Positions 27,152-35,601 of a stretch of 64,000 nucleotides of DNA are shown piece after piece (positions within the stretch are counted from its first letter, which is position 1; every line of letters starts with the position of its first letter). A model generated the notes under the pieces. That model made no database searches and was not told the DNA's origin. It saw nothing but the letters and a program-made list of their open reading frames with translations. Made by a program: the position numbers and the translations under genes. The DNA comes from Bog-159 sp049511415 (GTDB taxonomy: Bacteria > Acidobacteriota > Terriglobia > Bryobacterales > Bryobacteraceae): contig JBEKYC010000024.1 in assembly GCA_049511415.1 (NCBI GenBank), positions 1 to 64,000 on the forward strand, written 5' to 3'.

Positions 27152-27169
27152 ATTGACCGTAGGCGGTCA
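27152..27169. promoter_or_regulatory. Palindromic operator-like site, copy 2
   Basis: The sequence fits ATTGACCGNNGGCGGTCA, the same 18-base pattern as at 21499-21516, with only the two central N bases differing. It lies 76 bases upstream of the -24/-12 site of the SYLF gene, within the usual range for an activator-binding site. It is also 127 bases upstream of the divergent gene at 26729-27025. Confidence 0.6.
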
Positions 27170-27244
27170 TTCTTTCACTCAGCCGTCTCCGCCCAGCCCG
27201 CTTCCCGACCCATACCAGCCGAATCGGCTCAGATAATGATGGGG

Positions 27245-27260
27245 TGGCGTCACCCGTGCA
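27245..27260 (+). promoter_or_regulatory. Candidate sigma-54 promoter of the SYLF gene
   Basis: The sequence TGGCGTCACCCGTGCA has GG and GC spaced by 10 bases. The predicted start of transcription is near 27271, giving a leader of about 53 bases to the ATG at 27324. This could drive the long plus-strand run that begins here. Confidence 0.6.
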
Positions 27261-27323
27261 TTACCCATCCGTGTCGCCCAAAGCCCCTGAAGGGTTTCGG
27301 ATCGACCGAAAGGGGTTTCAAAA

Positions 27324-28016
27324 ATGCGAATGATTTTAGCGGCCACTCTAGCGATTGCGCCGCTTGTGGCTAAAGACAACGATTCTGTCAAGCGGCTGGA
27401 TCAAGCCGCCGTGGTGTTCTCCGAGATTATGGCGACACCCGACAAGGGCATACCGCAAGACCTGTTGGCGGACGCGCATTGCATCGTGATCGTCCCTGGA
27501 CTGAAGACCGCGGCTTTCCTGGTAGGCGGCAAGTACGGAAAGGGTTACGTGTCGTGCCGGCACAAAGGCGCTTGGTCCGCGCCGGGGACGGTCCGCATTG
27601 AGGGTGGCAGCTTCGGCTTTCAGATCGGCGGCTCTGAGACGGACTTAGTCATGCTTGTGATGAACCAAGGCGGCGAGGCTAGACTGCTCTCCGACAAGTT
27701 CACTCTGGGGGGCGAAGCGTCGGTGGCCGCCGGACCGGTGGGACGCACAGCCACGGCTCAAACCGACCTTCAGATGCACGCCGAGATTCTCTCGTGGTCG
27801 CGTTCTCAGGGGCTGTTTGCGGGCTTGGCTCTGGAAGGCGCCACCCTGCGGCAAGATCTGGACGACAATGCTGAGCTCTACGGCACCAGGTTGAATAATC
27901 GGGAGATCCTGACTACGTCAGTGCCTACGCCTATGGCGGCTAAGAGGCTGATCGCGGAACTTAACGAGCACGCGGCGCACGAGCGCGCCAGCGCGTCAAC
28001 CGGCGCCGGCCAATAA
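27324..28016 (+). CDS. SYLF/Ysc84-domain lipid-binding exported protein
   Basis: The 230-residue protein has a short signal peptide (MRMILAATLAIAPLVAK) and a SYLF domain: VFSEIMATPDKGIPQDLL, AHCIVIVPGLKTAAFLVGGKYGKGYVSCR, FGFQIGGSETDLVMLVMNQGG and LSWSRSQGLFAGLALEGATL. SYLF proteins bind phospholipid and in bacteria are exported stress proteins. An AAAGGGG site precedes the ATG. It heads a co-directional run and is followed after 22 bases by the OmpA-like gene, which suggests a shared envelope-stress role. Confidence 0.9.
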   Translation: MRMILAATLAIAPLVAKDNDSVKRLDQAAVVFSEIMATPDKGIPQDLLADAHCIVIVPGLKTAAFLVGGKYGKGYVSCRHKGAWSAPGTVRIEGGSFGFQIGGSETDLVMLVMNQGGEARLLSDKFTLGGEASVAAGPVGRTATAQTDLQMHAEILSWSRSQGLFAGLALEGATLRQDLDDNAELYGTRLNNREILTTSVPTPMAAKRLIAELNEHAAHERASASTGAGQ

Positions 28017-28038
28017 TCGGGCGCCAAAGGAATATGAC

Positions 28039-29736
28039 ATGACCAAAGGCAAGATCGGCGGTTTACTCACCGCGTCCGGAATTCTATTGGGACTTCTATC
28101 GGCGCAGGAGCCGCGGAGTCAAAACGAGAATGCGGCCCAGTTGTCCGCGGGGGAGACGCCTGTGTACCGCCTCGCCATCACGCCGCGGACTGTGAAGGCC
28201 ATCGATTATCAGCATCGTAGCGGCGCCACGAAGATCGATTTTCGCGGCACCGAACTGCTCCCCACTGCTCGCGGTGAGGCCAAGGTGGAGGGCAAGCAGG
28301 GCTATATCGGGATCGAAGCCGATTTCGAAGATCTGCGGCCGGCCACAAACAACGGCGCCGGATACCTCACCTATGTATTGTGGGCCATCACGCCGGAGGG
28401 CCGCACGGCCAACTTGGGTGAGATCCTCTTGGATGGATCGAAGAGCAAGCTGAGAGTGACCACCGAACTGCAGGTGTTTGGGTTGGTGGTCACCGCCGAA
28501 CCTTATTACGCGGTGACTCAGCCGAGCGATCTGATTGTGATGGAAAATGTGGTGCGCCCGGACACCCAGGGTAAAATCGAGGAAATCGACGCTAAGTACG
28601 AATTGTTGCAACGCGGCCAGTATGAGCGTCTGTCGAACCCCCTGGCCTTAAAGCTGGATCGTAAGGAGCCGCTGGAACTCTACGAAGCACGCAACGCCGT
28701 GCAAATCGCCCGCGCCGTGGGAGCGGACCGGTTTGCGGCCGAGACCTTCCAAAAGGCCGAGAGCAGCCTGGCTCAGGCTGAAGCCTATCAGGACCGCCAT
28801 GCAGGCAAGAAGCCGATAATTATGACTGCACGGGAAGCCGTACAGACGGCGGAAGACGCGCGGGCCATCGCAGTGAAACGGCAGGAGGCAGATGCGCTGG
28901 CCGGGGAGCGGCAGGCGTCGGTCGATCGCGAAGCGCGCGCCGAGAGCGGGCGAGTGGCAGCGGAGTCCGAGACAAATCGCGTGACCCGCGACGCGGAAGC
29001 GGCACGGATCGCAGCGCAAACTGAGAGGGATCGCCTGGAGCAGGAGAAGGATGCACAGGCTGTGTCGGCGCAGACCGAAGCGGACCGGGCGAAGAGTGAA
29101 AGTGACGCTCGTCTGGCTGCCGCGACGGCCGACGCGGACCGATTGAAGCTGGATAGCCAGGCGGCTACGGCTTTAGCCGCATCGGAGATAGACCGCTTAA
29201 AGCGCGAGAATGAAACCCAGGCAGCAGCCAGCCAGGCATCTCTCGACGATGCAGCCAGGCAGACAGCGCAATTGCAGGCGGACAAGACCGTACTGCGAAC
29301 CCAGCTACTGAGCCAGTTCAACGCGATTCTTCAAACGCGGGATACCGCGCGCGGTTTGATCGTCAATATGTCGGATGTTCTGTTCGATACCGGCAAGTAT
29401 TCACTTCGGCCTCTCGCCAGGGAGAAGCTGGCCAAGGTAGCCGGCATCGTCGCGGGGCACCCGGGCCTAAGGCTGGAAGTGGAAGGTCATACCGACAACG
29501 TGGGTGGAGACGACTACAATCAGCAGCTATCTGAACAACGCGGCGAATCTGTGCGCGATTATTTGACCGAACAGGGCATGGCAGCCGGCTCGGTCACCTC
29601 GAAGGGTTTCGGAAAGACGCAACCGGTGGCTTCGAATGACACCGCGGATGGACGGCAGCAGAATCGGCGAGTGGAACTCGTGATCTCCGGTGAAGTGATC
29701 GGCAAGGAGATTGGCACGCCGATCGCGGCCAAGTAA
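28039..29736 (+). CDS. OmpA-family outer-membrane/peptidoglycan-linking protein
   Basis: The 565-residue protein has a signal peptide and an N-terminal beta-rich domain (residues 35-200). A long Ala/Glu/Arg coiled coil follows (about residues 225-430; repeated AAQTERDRLE-type heptads). The C-terminal OmpA domain (FDTGKYSLRP, LRLEVEGHTDNVGGDDYNQQLSEQRGESVRDYL) binds peptidoglycan. There is no beta-barrel domain, so it is more likely a periplasmic or lipoprotein-like spacer than a porin. It lies 22 bases after the SYLF gene, in an apparent operon. Confidence 0.9.
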   Translation: MTKGKIGGLLTASGILLGLLSAQEPRSQNENAAQLSAGETPVYRLAITPRTVKAIDYQHRSGATKIDFRGTELLPTARGEAKVEGKQGYIGIEADFEDLRPATNNGAGYLTYVLWAITPEGRTANLGEILLDGSKSKLRVTTELQVFGLVVTAEPYYAVTQPSDLIVMENVVRPDTQGKIEEIDAKYELLQRGQYERLSNPLALKLDRKEPLELYEARNAVQIARAVGADRFAAETFQKAESSLAQAEAYQDRHAGKKPIIMTAREAVQTAEDARAIAVKRQEADALAGERQASVDREARAESGRVAAESETNRVTRDAEAARIAAQTERDRLEQEKDAQAVSAQTEADRAKSESDARLAAATADADRLKLDSQAATALAASEIDRLKRENETQAAASQASLDDAARQTAQLQADKTVLRTQLLSQFNAILQTRDTARGLIVNMSDVLFDTGKYSLRPLAREKLAKVAGIVAGHPGLRLEVEGHTDNVGGDDYNQQLSEQRGESVRDYLTEQGMAAGSVTSKGFGKTQPVASNDTADGRQQNRRVELVISGEVIGKEIGTPIAAK

Positions 29737-29756
29737 TCGCGGGAAGGAGACGCCTA

Positions 29757-30203
29757 ATGTCAGCTTCAGTGGTTTTGTTGAGATCGACGAAAGTGTGGGC
29801 CCCGCCGGCAACTCAGCCGTTTAACGAGGTTGCCTGGCAAGCATGGGCTGCCCGGGGCCGTATCCACGACAGACGCTGCAGCGCCGCGATTGGGAAACTG
29901 GTGAGGTGGATGCCGATTGTGGCGCTGCTCGCTGCGGCTGCGCTTTGGTCGCAGACAGCGCCGTTCGACACCGTGGTCCGATTCTTGGTGGCTGCCGGCG
30001 CGATGGTCGTGATGTTCCAAGCTCTTCATGAGAAGCATTATGTGGTGGCGGCCGTTTTTGCGGCTCTGGCGCTGCTCTACAACCCGGTGGCGCCTGTGTT
30101 CGGCTTTGCAAACGGCGGGCAGCGCGCCCTGGTGGCCGCCAGCGTCGTCCCATTCGCCGCTTCACTCGCCTGGCGAGGTTCGCAGAGAAAGCCGAATGAC
30201 TGA
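29757..30203 (+). CDS. Hypothetical membrane protein
   Basis: The 148-residue protein has a soluble, Arg-rich first third, then about four hydrophobic segments from WMPIVALLAAAALW to VVPFAASLAW, with a LALLYNPVAPVF motif between segments. This motif resembles small integral proteins of the DUF6804 type, but I am not certain. The next gene starts 8 bases before its stop, so the two are coupled. The function is unknown. Confidence 0.65.
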   Translation: MSASVVLLRSTKVWAPPATQPFNEVAWQAWAARGRIHDRRCSAAIGKLVRWMPIVALLAAAALWSQTAPFDTVVRFLVAAGAMVVMFQALHEKHYVVAAVFAALALLYNPVAPVFGFANGGQRALVAASVVPFAASLAWRGSQRKPND

Positions 30204-30894
30204 CCTCGGCAGGATCATATCGAGATCGGCGCTCACGACATGCCTTGTGTTCGGAGTTATGTCCGCGGGCACAATTTTGGCGCAAGATCTTTCCAGGTAC
30301 CGGAACTTCCAATTCGGAACGGGCCTGCCGGCGGTGGCCAAGCTGGCGGGAGTTGAACCGGGTCTGGCGACACTCATCCATTCGCGCCCGGCGCTTATTC
30401 AGGAGCTTGAATGGCGCCCCCGGGTTTTCCGCACACCTTCCCGGAGCGAATCGGTCAAAGACGTGGTCTTCACTTTCTACAATGGCGAACTGTTTCGCGC
30501 CGCGATCGACTACGACCGCTACCAGATCGCGGGTCTGACCGACGCCGACCTGATCGAAGCGATCTCGGCAAATTACGGACTTGCATCCAAGCCTACGGGT
30601 GTGGCGGAGGTGGCGCCGGCGCTTTACGGCGACCAACGAGAGGTTCTGGCGGAGTGGCAGGATTCGGAGTACCGCTTTGAACTGATCCGTGGTTCGTACG
30701 GGGCTAGCTTCCGGCTGGTGGGCGACCTGAAGAGGCTGGAGATTCCATTTCGAGCCGCCAATATTGAAGCCGCCCGACTCGACGAAGCGGAGGCGCCGCA
30801 ACTAGAGGCGGCCCGGGTAGCCAAAGCGGCCGCGGCCGAGAAAACCGTCCTGGAGCAGGACAGGCTGGAGAACAAGCCCAGATTTCGACCATAG
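30196..30894 (+). CDS. Exported hypothetical protein with C-terminal coiled tail
   Basis: The 232-residue protein has a signal peptide (SALTTCLVFGVMSAGTILAQD, cleavage after about residue 29). A mixed alpha/beta domain (residues 35-180; DVVFTFYNGELFRAAIDYDRYQIAGLTDADLIEAIS) is followed by a charged Ala/Glu-rich helix. The ATG at 30196 overlaps the upstream stop. I do not recognise the family beyond similar exported acidobacterial proteins. Its place next to the SYLF and OmpA genes suggests the cell envelope. Confidence 0.75.
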   Translation: MTDLGRIISRSALTTCLVFGVMSAGTILAQDLSRYRNFQFGTGLPAVAKLAGVEPGLATLIHSRPALIQELEWRPRVFRTPSRSESVKDVVFTFYNGELFRAAIDYDRYQIAGLTDADLIEAISANYGLASKPTGVAEVAPALYGDQREVLAEWQDSEYRFELIRGSYGASFRLVGDLKRLEIPFRAANIEAARLDEAEAPQLEAARVAKAAAAEKTVLEQDRLENKPRFRP

Positions 30895-30923
30895 CACGGC
30901 CAAAAAGGAGCGGGGAAATAATA

Positions 30924-31136
30924 ATGATGAACGCTAATACTGGCAATCCGGCATTCCACGAAGGTGACGCAGTCATACTTGCCAGCGGCACATACCAGGG
31001 CACCTCTGGCGTCTTTCTGCGTTTGCGGGAAGACACCGCTTGGGCGGACATCACCCAGCGCGACGGCATCGTCCGTAAGCACCCGGTGGCCTGGCTCGCC
31101 CATGCCGCGGCGGCGTTGCCGATGGGCACGCCATGA
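30924..31136 (+). CDS. Small KOW-like protein
   Basis: The 70-residue protein reads FHEGDAVILASGTYQGTSGVFLRLREDTAWADI, the pattern of a KOW motif (GDxVxxxxGxYxGxxGxV). Such motifs contact RNA or ribosomal proteins. An AAAGGAG site lies upstream. Its stop overlaps the next start (ATGA at 31133-31136). It could act with the chaperonin genes that follow, but that is only positional. Confidence 0.65.
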   Translation: MMNANTGNPAFHEGDAVILASGTYQGTSGVFLRLREDTAWADITQRDGIVRKHPVAWLAHAAAALPMGTP

Positions 31137-31531
31137 CGGACATCACGCTCGGGAGCATTCTAATCGAATCGCAGGCCCATCCGCCAAACGCGGTGTGGCT
31201 CCGGAGCGAGCCAGATGCCAGTGGTTGGATATCGCTCAACGGCACTCGTCCGGCGTTCGACGAGCAAGTTCGGGGAGCCGGCTGGACGTTCTTCTTTATG
31301 GCTGGCCTAATCAAGACTACCGTCTTCGGCTTCGACCGTCAAAAAACACTGCGCGTGGCCCTACGGCGGCTCATCAGGAACGTTAAATCGCACAATTGTA
31401 ACGCCATCGAGATCGCGGAGGTCACTGCTAAATCGTTCCTCAAACTGCCTTATGTGAGTGTATCGGCGCACGCGCGGCATCTGCAGAAAGGCCGGACCTT
31501 CCACGAACCAATCCCGGCAGGTTCAATCTAA
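31133..31531 (+). CDS. Conserved hypothetical protein
   Basis: The 132-residue soluble protein has a well-formed mixed sequence (VWLRSEPDASGWISLNG, GWTFFFMAGLIKTTVFGFD, LRRLIRNVKSHNCNAIEIAEVTAKSFLKLPYVSVSAHARHLQKG). I recognise no catalytic motif. It is translationally coupled to the KOW-like gene and lies 19 bases upstream of groS. This arrangement suggests a stress-related partner of the chaperonin operon, without further support. Confidence 0.65.
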   Translation: MTDITLGSILIESQAHPPNAVWLRSEPDASGWISLNGTRPAFDEQVRGAGWTFFFMAGLIKTTVFGFDRQKTLRVALRRLIRNVKSHNCNAIEIAEVTAKSFLKLPYVSVSAHARHLQKGRTFHEPIPAGSI

Positions 31532-31550
31532 CTGGAGGCTAACAACAAAT

Positions 31551-31868
31551 ATGAATATTCGACCCCTATACGACCGCATCGTGGTGCAGCGAATCGCGGA
31601 AAAGGAAACCACGCACCGCGGCATCATCATCCCGGATTCGGCTAAGGAGAAGCCGCAGGAGGGCGAAGTGATGGCCATCGGCAAGGGCAAGCGCCTCGAC
31701 GACGGCAAAATGGTCGCCCTCGATGTCAAAGCCGGCGACCGCATCCTGTTCGGCAAGTATTCCGGCAACGAAATCACGCTGGAAGGCACGGAGTACATCA
31801 TCATGCGTGAAGACGATGTGCTCGGAGTTCTGGACGCGACCCCTCAGGCGCTCCGGAAGGCCGGCTAA
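31551..31868 (+). CDS. groS: GroES co-chaperonin
   Basis: The 105-residue lid of the GroEL chamber starts MNIRPLYDRIVVQRI. It has the mobile loop EKETTHRGIIIPDSAKEKPQEGEV and the GKYSGNEITLEGTEYIIMREDDVLGVL core. An extension of about ten residues (DATPQALRKAG) follows the usual end. A GGAGG site is upstream. No CIRCE inverted repeat is visible ahead of it, so it is not under the usual HrcA control. Confidence 0.96.
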   Translation: MNIRPLYDRIVVQRIAEKETTHRGIIIPDSAKEKPQEGEVMAIGKGKRLDDGKMVALDVKAGDRILFGKYSGNEITLEGTEYIIMREDDVLGVLDATPQALRKAG

Positions 31869-31893
31869 TTCAAAATCGACTAGGAGACCATCT

Positions 31894-33477
31894 ATGGCAA
31901 AACAGATTGTTTACAGTGACCATTCCCGTCAAGCGATCCTCAGAGGCGTTAACCAGCTCGCCGACGCCGTGAAAGTGACTCTCGGCCCCAAAGGGCGCAA
32001 CGTAGTGCTCGAAAAGAAATTCGGCGGGCCCACTATCACTAAAGATGGTGTGACGGTGGCGAAAGAAATCGACTTATATGACCCGCTCGAAAACATGGGC
32101 GCCCGGATGGTGCGCGAGGTCGCATCCAAAACCTCCGACGTGGCCGGTGATGGCACCACTACGGCTACGATTCTGGCCCAGGCGATTTACCGTGAAGGCG
32201 TCAAAGCGGTGACTGCGGGCGCAAATCCGATGGCGGTGAAACGCGGCATCGACAAGGCGGTAGAAGCGGCCGTCGAGGAAATCAAAAAACTCTCCAAGCC
32301 AGTCTCCGGCGATATGATTGCGCAGGTCGGGCGTATCTCCGCCAACAGCGACTCCACCATCGGTGATGTGATCGCCGAAGCCATGAAGAAGGTGGGCAAA
32401 GATGGAGTAATCACGGTCGAGGAGTCCAAAACCATGACCACGGAACTGGCGACCGTCGATGGTATGCAATTCGACCGGGGCTACCTGTCGCCGTACTTTG
32501 TGACGGACGCTGAACGCATGGAATGTGTTTTGGAAGACCCTTGCATTCTGATCCATGAAAAGAAAATCAGCAGCATGAAGGATGTCTTGCCCATTTTGGA
32601 GCAGGTTGTGCGCGCGGGTAAACCGCTCTTGCTCATATCCGAGGACGTAGAGGGCGAGGCCCTGGCTACTCTTGTCGTCAACAAATTACGCGGAACGCTC
32701 AACGTTTGCGCGGTGAAAGCGCCTGGTTTCGGCGACCGCCGCAAGGCGATGATGGAGGATATCTCAATCCTCACGGGCGGGAAAGCCATCATGGAAGAAA
32801 CCGGTCTCCGGCTCGAGGGGGTTCAATTGAGCGACCTGGGCCACGCCAAGCGAGTGACAGTGGATAAGGACAACACCACCATTATCGATGGAGGTGGAGC
32901 CCAGGACCAGATCGCGGGCCGGCTTAAGCAACTGCGTGCCCAAGCCGAGGAAACCACCTCCGACTACGATCGCGAAAAACTGCAGGAGCGCCTGGCGAAG
33001 CTCGCCGGCGGCGTGGCGATTATCAAAGTAGGCGCCGCGACAGAGACCGAAATGAAGGAAAAGAAGGCGCGCGTGGAGGATGCTCTGCATGCCACCCGGG
33101 CAGCCGTCGAGGAAGGCATCGTGCCGGGCGGCGGTGTGGCGCTGCTGCGCGCCTCGATGGCGCTCGCGAATTTGAAGCTTAAAGGCGACGAGCAGTTCGG
33201 CGTCACCATTGTGCGCCGTGCCTGCGAAGAACCGATCCGCCAGATCGTGCTCAACGGTGGAACCGAGGGCGCTATTGTGGTCGAGAAGATCAAGGCCCAG
33301 TCCAATGCAAACTTCGGTTTCAACGCGGCGACCGGCCAGTATGGGGATCTAGTGCAGGAAGGTGTCATCGATCCTACCAAAGTGACTCGTACCGCATTGC
33401 AGAATGCGGCTTCCATCGCGTCTCTGATGCTCACAACCGAGGCCATGATTTGCGACGTCGCCGAGGAGACGGACTAG
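31894..33477 (+). CDS. groL: GroEL chaperonin, tail-less paralogue
   Basis: The 527-residue ATP-dependent chaperonin has the family blocks VTLGPKGRNVVLEKKFGGPTITKDG, DVAGDGTTTATILAQAI, KAPGFGDRRKAMMEDI and VEEGIVPGGGVALLRA. It ends LTTEAMICDVAEETD and lacks the Gly-Gly-Met tail that most GroEL proteins carry inside the cavity. That, and the missing heat-shock operator, suggests a secondary, condition-specific copy; the housekeeping copy would be elsewhere. It forms an operon with groS (25-base gap). Confidence 0.97.
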   Translation: MAKQIVYSDHSRQAILRGVNQLADAVKVTLGPKGRNVVLEKKFGGPTITKDGVTVAKEIDLYDPLENMGARMVREVASKTSDVAGDGTTTATILAQAIYREGVKAVTAGANPMAVKRGIDKAVEAAVEEIKKLSKPVSGDMIAQVGRISANSDSTIGDVIAEAMKKVGKDGVITVEESKTMTTELATVDGMQFDRGYLSPYFVTDAERMECVLEDPCILIHEKKISSMKDVLPILEQVVRAGKPLLLISEDVEGEALATLVVNKLRGTLNVCAVKAPGFGDRRKAMMEDISILTGGKAIMEETGLRLEGVQLSDLGHAKRVTVDKDNTTIIDGGGAQDQIAGRLKQLRAQAEETTSDYDREKLQERLAKLAGGVAIIKVGAATETEMKEKKARVEDALHATRAAVEEGIVPGGGVALLRASMALANLKLKGDEQFGVTIVRRACEEPIRQIVLNGGTEGAIVVEKIKAQSNANFGFNAATGQYGDLVQEGVIDPTKVTRTALQNAASIASLMLTTEAMICDVAEETD

Positions 33478-33482
33478 CTTGC

Positions 33483-33707
33483 ATGAATAAGAGGATACTC
33501 AAGCGGCACAAGCGACAGGTGGCGCGCGCGAAAGCCAGGGTGCGGCTGTCGGAACCCGATCTGAGAACACCGGAACAAGTCAGGGCGGCCAAGGATGCGA
33601 GCCGCCCCGCCGCCAGGGGAAACGGTCCCCACGCCCTCTACGCTGCGCCACTGGTCCAAAGTCATGCCACGCCCGTGGCAGACGGCTCTTCGCAAACTGA
33701 GGTTTAG
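33483..33707 (+). CDS. Small basic hypothetical protein
   Basis: The 74-residue protein begins MNKRILKRHKRQVARAKARV, a strongly basic helix that could bind nucleic acid, followed by a Pro/Ala-rich disordered tail. It starts 5 bases after the groL stop and is followed 3 bases later by a zinc-ribbon gene, so it is probably part of the chaperonin transcript. The function is unknown. Confidence 0.55.
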   Translation: MNKRILKRHKRQVARAKARVRLSEPDLRTPEQVRAAKDASRPAARGNGPHALYAAPLVQSHATPVADGSSQTEV

Positions 33708-33710
33708 GCC

Positions 33711-33875
33711 ATGGCCGTCTGTCCGTTTTGCAAATCTATCGAATTCAGAAAGGTCGGGCTGCGAAACAGCATCGAGAGAGCGTTCCATTGGTTCCTTCAG
33801 CCCTACCGGTGCTGTCTTTGTGGGCGCCATTTTTTCCTATTCCGATGGCAAGCGAACACTGAAGGGACTGTCTAA
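33711..33875 (+). CDS. Tiny zinc-ribbon protein
   Basis: The 54-residue protein has two CxxC knuckles, CPFC (residues 4-7) and CCLCG (about 34-38), in the frame MAVCPFCKSIEFRKVGLR...YRCCLCGRHFFLFRW. This is a classic four-Cys zinc ribbon, as found in small acidobacterial proteins. The ATG lies 3 bases after the preceding stop. The role is unknown; nucleic-acid or protein binding is plausible. Confidence 0.7.
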   Translation: MAVCPFCKSIEFRKVGLRNSIERAFHWFLQPYRCCLCGRHFFLFRWQANTEGTV

Positions 33876-34073
33876 GCAGCAGTCGGACTTGCGTGCAAAG
33901 GGATCGCGGCCCCCACCAGTGGTCGGGAGGACCAAGGATCACGCGGATTCTCGAGGTCTGGAGAAACCAGAGACATCTGTCCCGTGCAAATTCTGCATTC
34001 GCGATCGGCGGATTCTGCGTGCGTGTTCTTACGGGTTGGCCCCTCGATTCAGAGTAGAGGCCACAGAAAACAT

Positions 34074-34089
34074 TGGTGCTCCGCGTGCA
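34074..34089 (+). promoter_or_regulatory. Candidate sigma-54 promoter of the YflT-like gene
   Basis: The sequence TGGTGCTCCGCGTGCA has GG-N10-GC spacing and a CGTGCA end. Transcription would begin near 34100, 28 bases before the ATG at 34128, leaving exactly room for the AAAGGAG ribosome-binding site. It lies in the only gap over 200 bases within the plus-strand run between 27.3 and 53.7 kb. Confidence 0.65.
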
Positions 34090-34127
34090 CTTACAAAAAG
34101 TTAAACAATATTATAAAGGAGATAGAA

Positions 34128-34667
34128 ATGTCTGAAATAAACGCAGTAGTGGCAATATATGGCACGCACATTGAAGCGGAGGCCGCCGTCAAGGAACTTC
34201 AGCGCGCCGGAACCGATATGCATACCTTGTCTATCATTGGCAAGGATACTCATACGGATGAGCACGTGGTGGGTTATTACAATACAGGCGACCGGATGAA
34301 GTATTGGGGCAAGATGGGAGCTTTTTGGGGAGGCTTCTGGGGATTGCTGTTCGGATCCGCCTTCTTTGCCATTCCCGGTCTCGGTCCAATACTCGTAGCC
34401 GGTCCAGTGATTGCGTGGATCGTAGGAGCTTTGGAAGGCGCCGTGGCCGTGGGCGGTTTGAGCGCCATCGGCGCCGGGCTGTTCAGCATGGGTATTCCGA
34501 AGGATAGTGTTATTAAGTACGAAATGGCTCTCAAAACGGACAAGTTCCTGCTGATGGTGCATGGCTCAGCCGCGGAAGTCGAAAAAGCGAAGGACATCAT
34601 TGAAAACACCCGGCCTGTCAGTGTGGCACTGCACGCGCCCGAGGTAGTGGCAGTGGCCGCGCGATAG
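34128..34667 (+). CDS. General-stress protein, YflT/DUF1269-like, with Gly-rich membrane hairpin
   Basis: In this 179-residue protein, residues 1-55 form a ferredoxin-like stress domain (VVAIYGTHIEAEAAVKELQRAGTDMHTLSIIGKD). Two Gly-rich hydrophobic segments follow (about residues 65-125; GAFWGGFWGLLFGSAFFAIPGLGPILVAGP). A C-terminal half-domain ends the chain (KYEMALKTDKFLLMVHGSAAEVEKAKDII). Similar proteins are induced by stress and low oxygen. The AAAGGAG site is strong and a sigma-54-like promoter lies 38 bases upstream. Confidence 0.82.
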   Translation: MSEINAVVAIYGTHIEAEAAVKELQRAGTDMHTLSIIGKDTHTDEHVVGYYNTGDRMKYWGKMGAFWGGFWGLLFGSAFFAIPGLGPILVAGPVIAWIVGALEGAVAVGGLSAIGAGLFSMGIPKDSVIKYEMALKTDKFLLMVHGSAAEVEKAKDIIENTRPVSVALHAPEVVAVAAR

Positions 34668-34686
34668 CTCCTGGCGCAAAGGTCCC

Positions 34687-35502
34687 ATGATGACACAGCC
34701 AATGTTAAGAAATGCCGCCCATTTGAAGGGCTTCGAAATCCGAGCCACGGACGGTGATCTCGGAACTGTAGAGCAGTTGTATTTCGACGATAAGACGTGG
34801 GCCATACGCTACCTCGTGGTTGAAACCGGCGGCTGGCTTGGTGGTCGGCGCGTGCTGATCTCGCCTATTTCGATTGTCCACGCGGACTGGCACGGAAAAC
34901 ACTTGGAGGTGACGCTGACGAAAAAGCAAGTGGAGAATAGCCCCAACGTCGACACCCATGAGCCCGTCTCCCGGCAGCACGAGGCCGAATTCTATGGGCA
35001 TTACGGTTATCCCTGTTATTGGGACGGCCCGTATTTGTGGGGTCCGGCGTTTTATCCGGCGGGCGTGGCCATTGCAACCACCGCTTCCAGGGAAGCTTTG
35101 GCGGAGAAGATCGGCAGAGATCTGACGGATTCACATCTCCGCAGCACTGAAGGCGTAACCGGATACAACATTGAGGCGGCGGATGGTGAACTCGGCCATC
35201 TGGACGGGTTCGTGGTGGACGACGAGGCCTGGGCGATCCGCTATATCGAACTGGCCACGCGCAACTGGTGGCCGGGTAAGAAGGTGCTGGTTTCGCCCTC
35301 GTGGATCGAAAGGGTGAGTTGGGCAGATTCCAAAGTTTACATCGGCCTCTCACGGGAAGCCATCCAGGGCGCTCCAGAGTATGTCGAGTCGATACCTATC
35401 ACTAGAGAATATGAGAACCGGCTCTACTTTCACTACGGACGGCCACCCTATTGGCTGCACCAGGCCGAACACGAGTCTTCTCTTACAATGAGCGGCGTTT
35501 GA
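34687..35502 (+). CDS. Protein with two PRC-barrel domains
   Basis: The 271-residue protein has two PRC-barrel units, at about residues 12-75 (GFEIRATDGDLGTVEQLYFDDKTWAIRYLVV) and 155-220 (GYNIEAADGELGHLDGFVVDDEAWAIRYIEL). Each is followed by a VLISP or VLVSP strand, and a Tyr/Trp-rich linker lies between. The duplicated barrel is common in stress-associated acidobacterial proteins. PRC barrels bind RNA or other macromolecules; the role here is unknown. It starts 19 bases after the YflT-like gene, in one transcript. Confidence 0.88.
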   Translation: MMTQPMLRNAAHLKGFEIRATDGDLGTVEQLYFDDKTWAIRYLVVETGGWLGGRRVLISPISIVHADWHGKHLEVTLTKKQVENSPNVDTHEPVSRQHEAEFYGHYGYPCYWDGPYLWGPAFYPAGVAIATTASREALAEKIGRDLTDSHLRSTEGVTGYNIEAADGELGHLDGFVVDDEAWAIRYIELATRNWWPGKKVLVSPSWIERVSWADSKVYIGLSREAIQGAPEYVESIPITREYENRLYFHYGRPPYWLHQAEHESSLTMSGV

Positions 35503-35601
35503 GCTAGGGTAGCGCTGCCGGATCACGGCTGGAGTTACTCACCAGGGCACGCTCCCGAAAAGGGATTGACCAAGGCAGCGGCGCTTTAAAGCACTGAAAT
35601 C

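Noticed and set aside
27295..27310. TTTCGG/CCGAAA stem just before the SYLF gene, considered as a terminator or riboswitch element
   Set aside because: The stem is only six bases, has no T tail and overlaps the ribosome-binding site; nothing else supports a regulatory RNA.
31460..31550. Possible CIRCE heat-shock operator before groES
   Set aside because: No TTAGCACTC/GAGTGCTAA arms are present; the region is the end of the upstream coding sequence.
35560..35580. ATTGACCAAGGC upstream of glgP, resembling a half of the shared palindrome
   Set aside because: The second arm does not match, and a half-site of this length is expected by chance.
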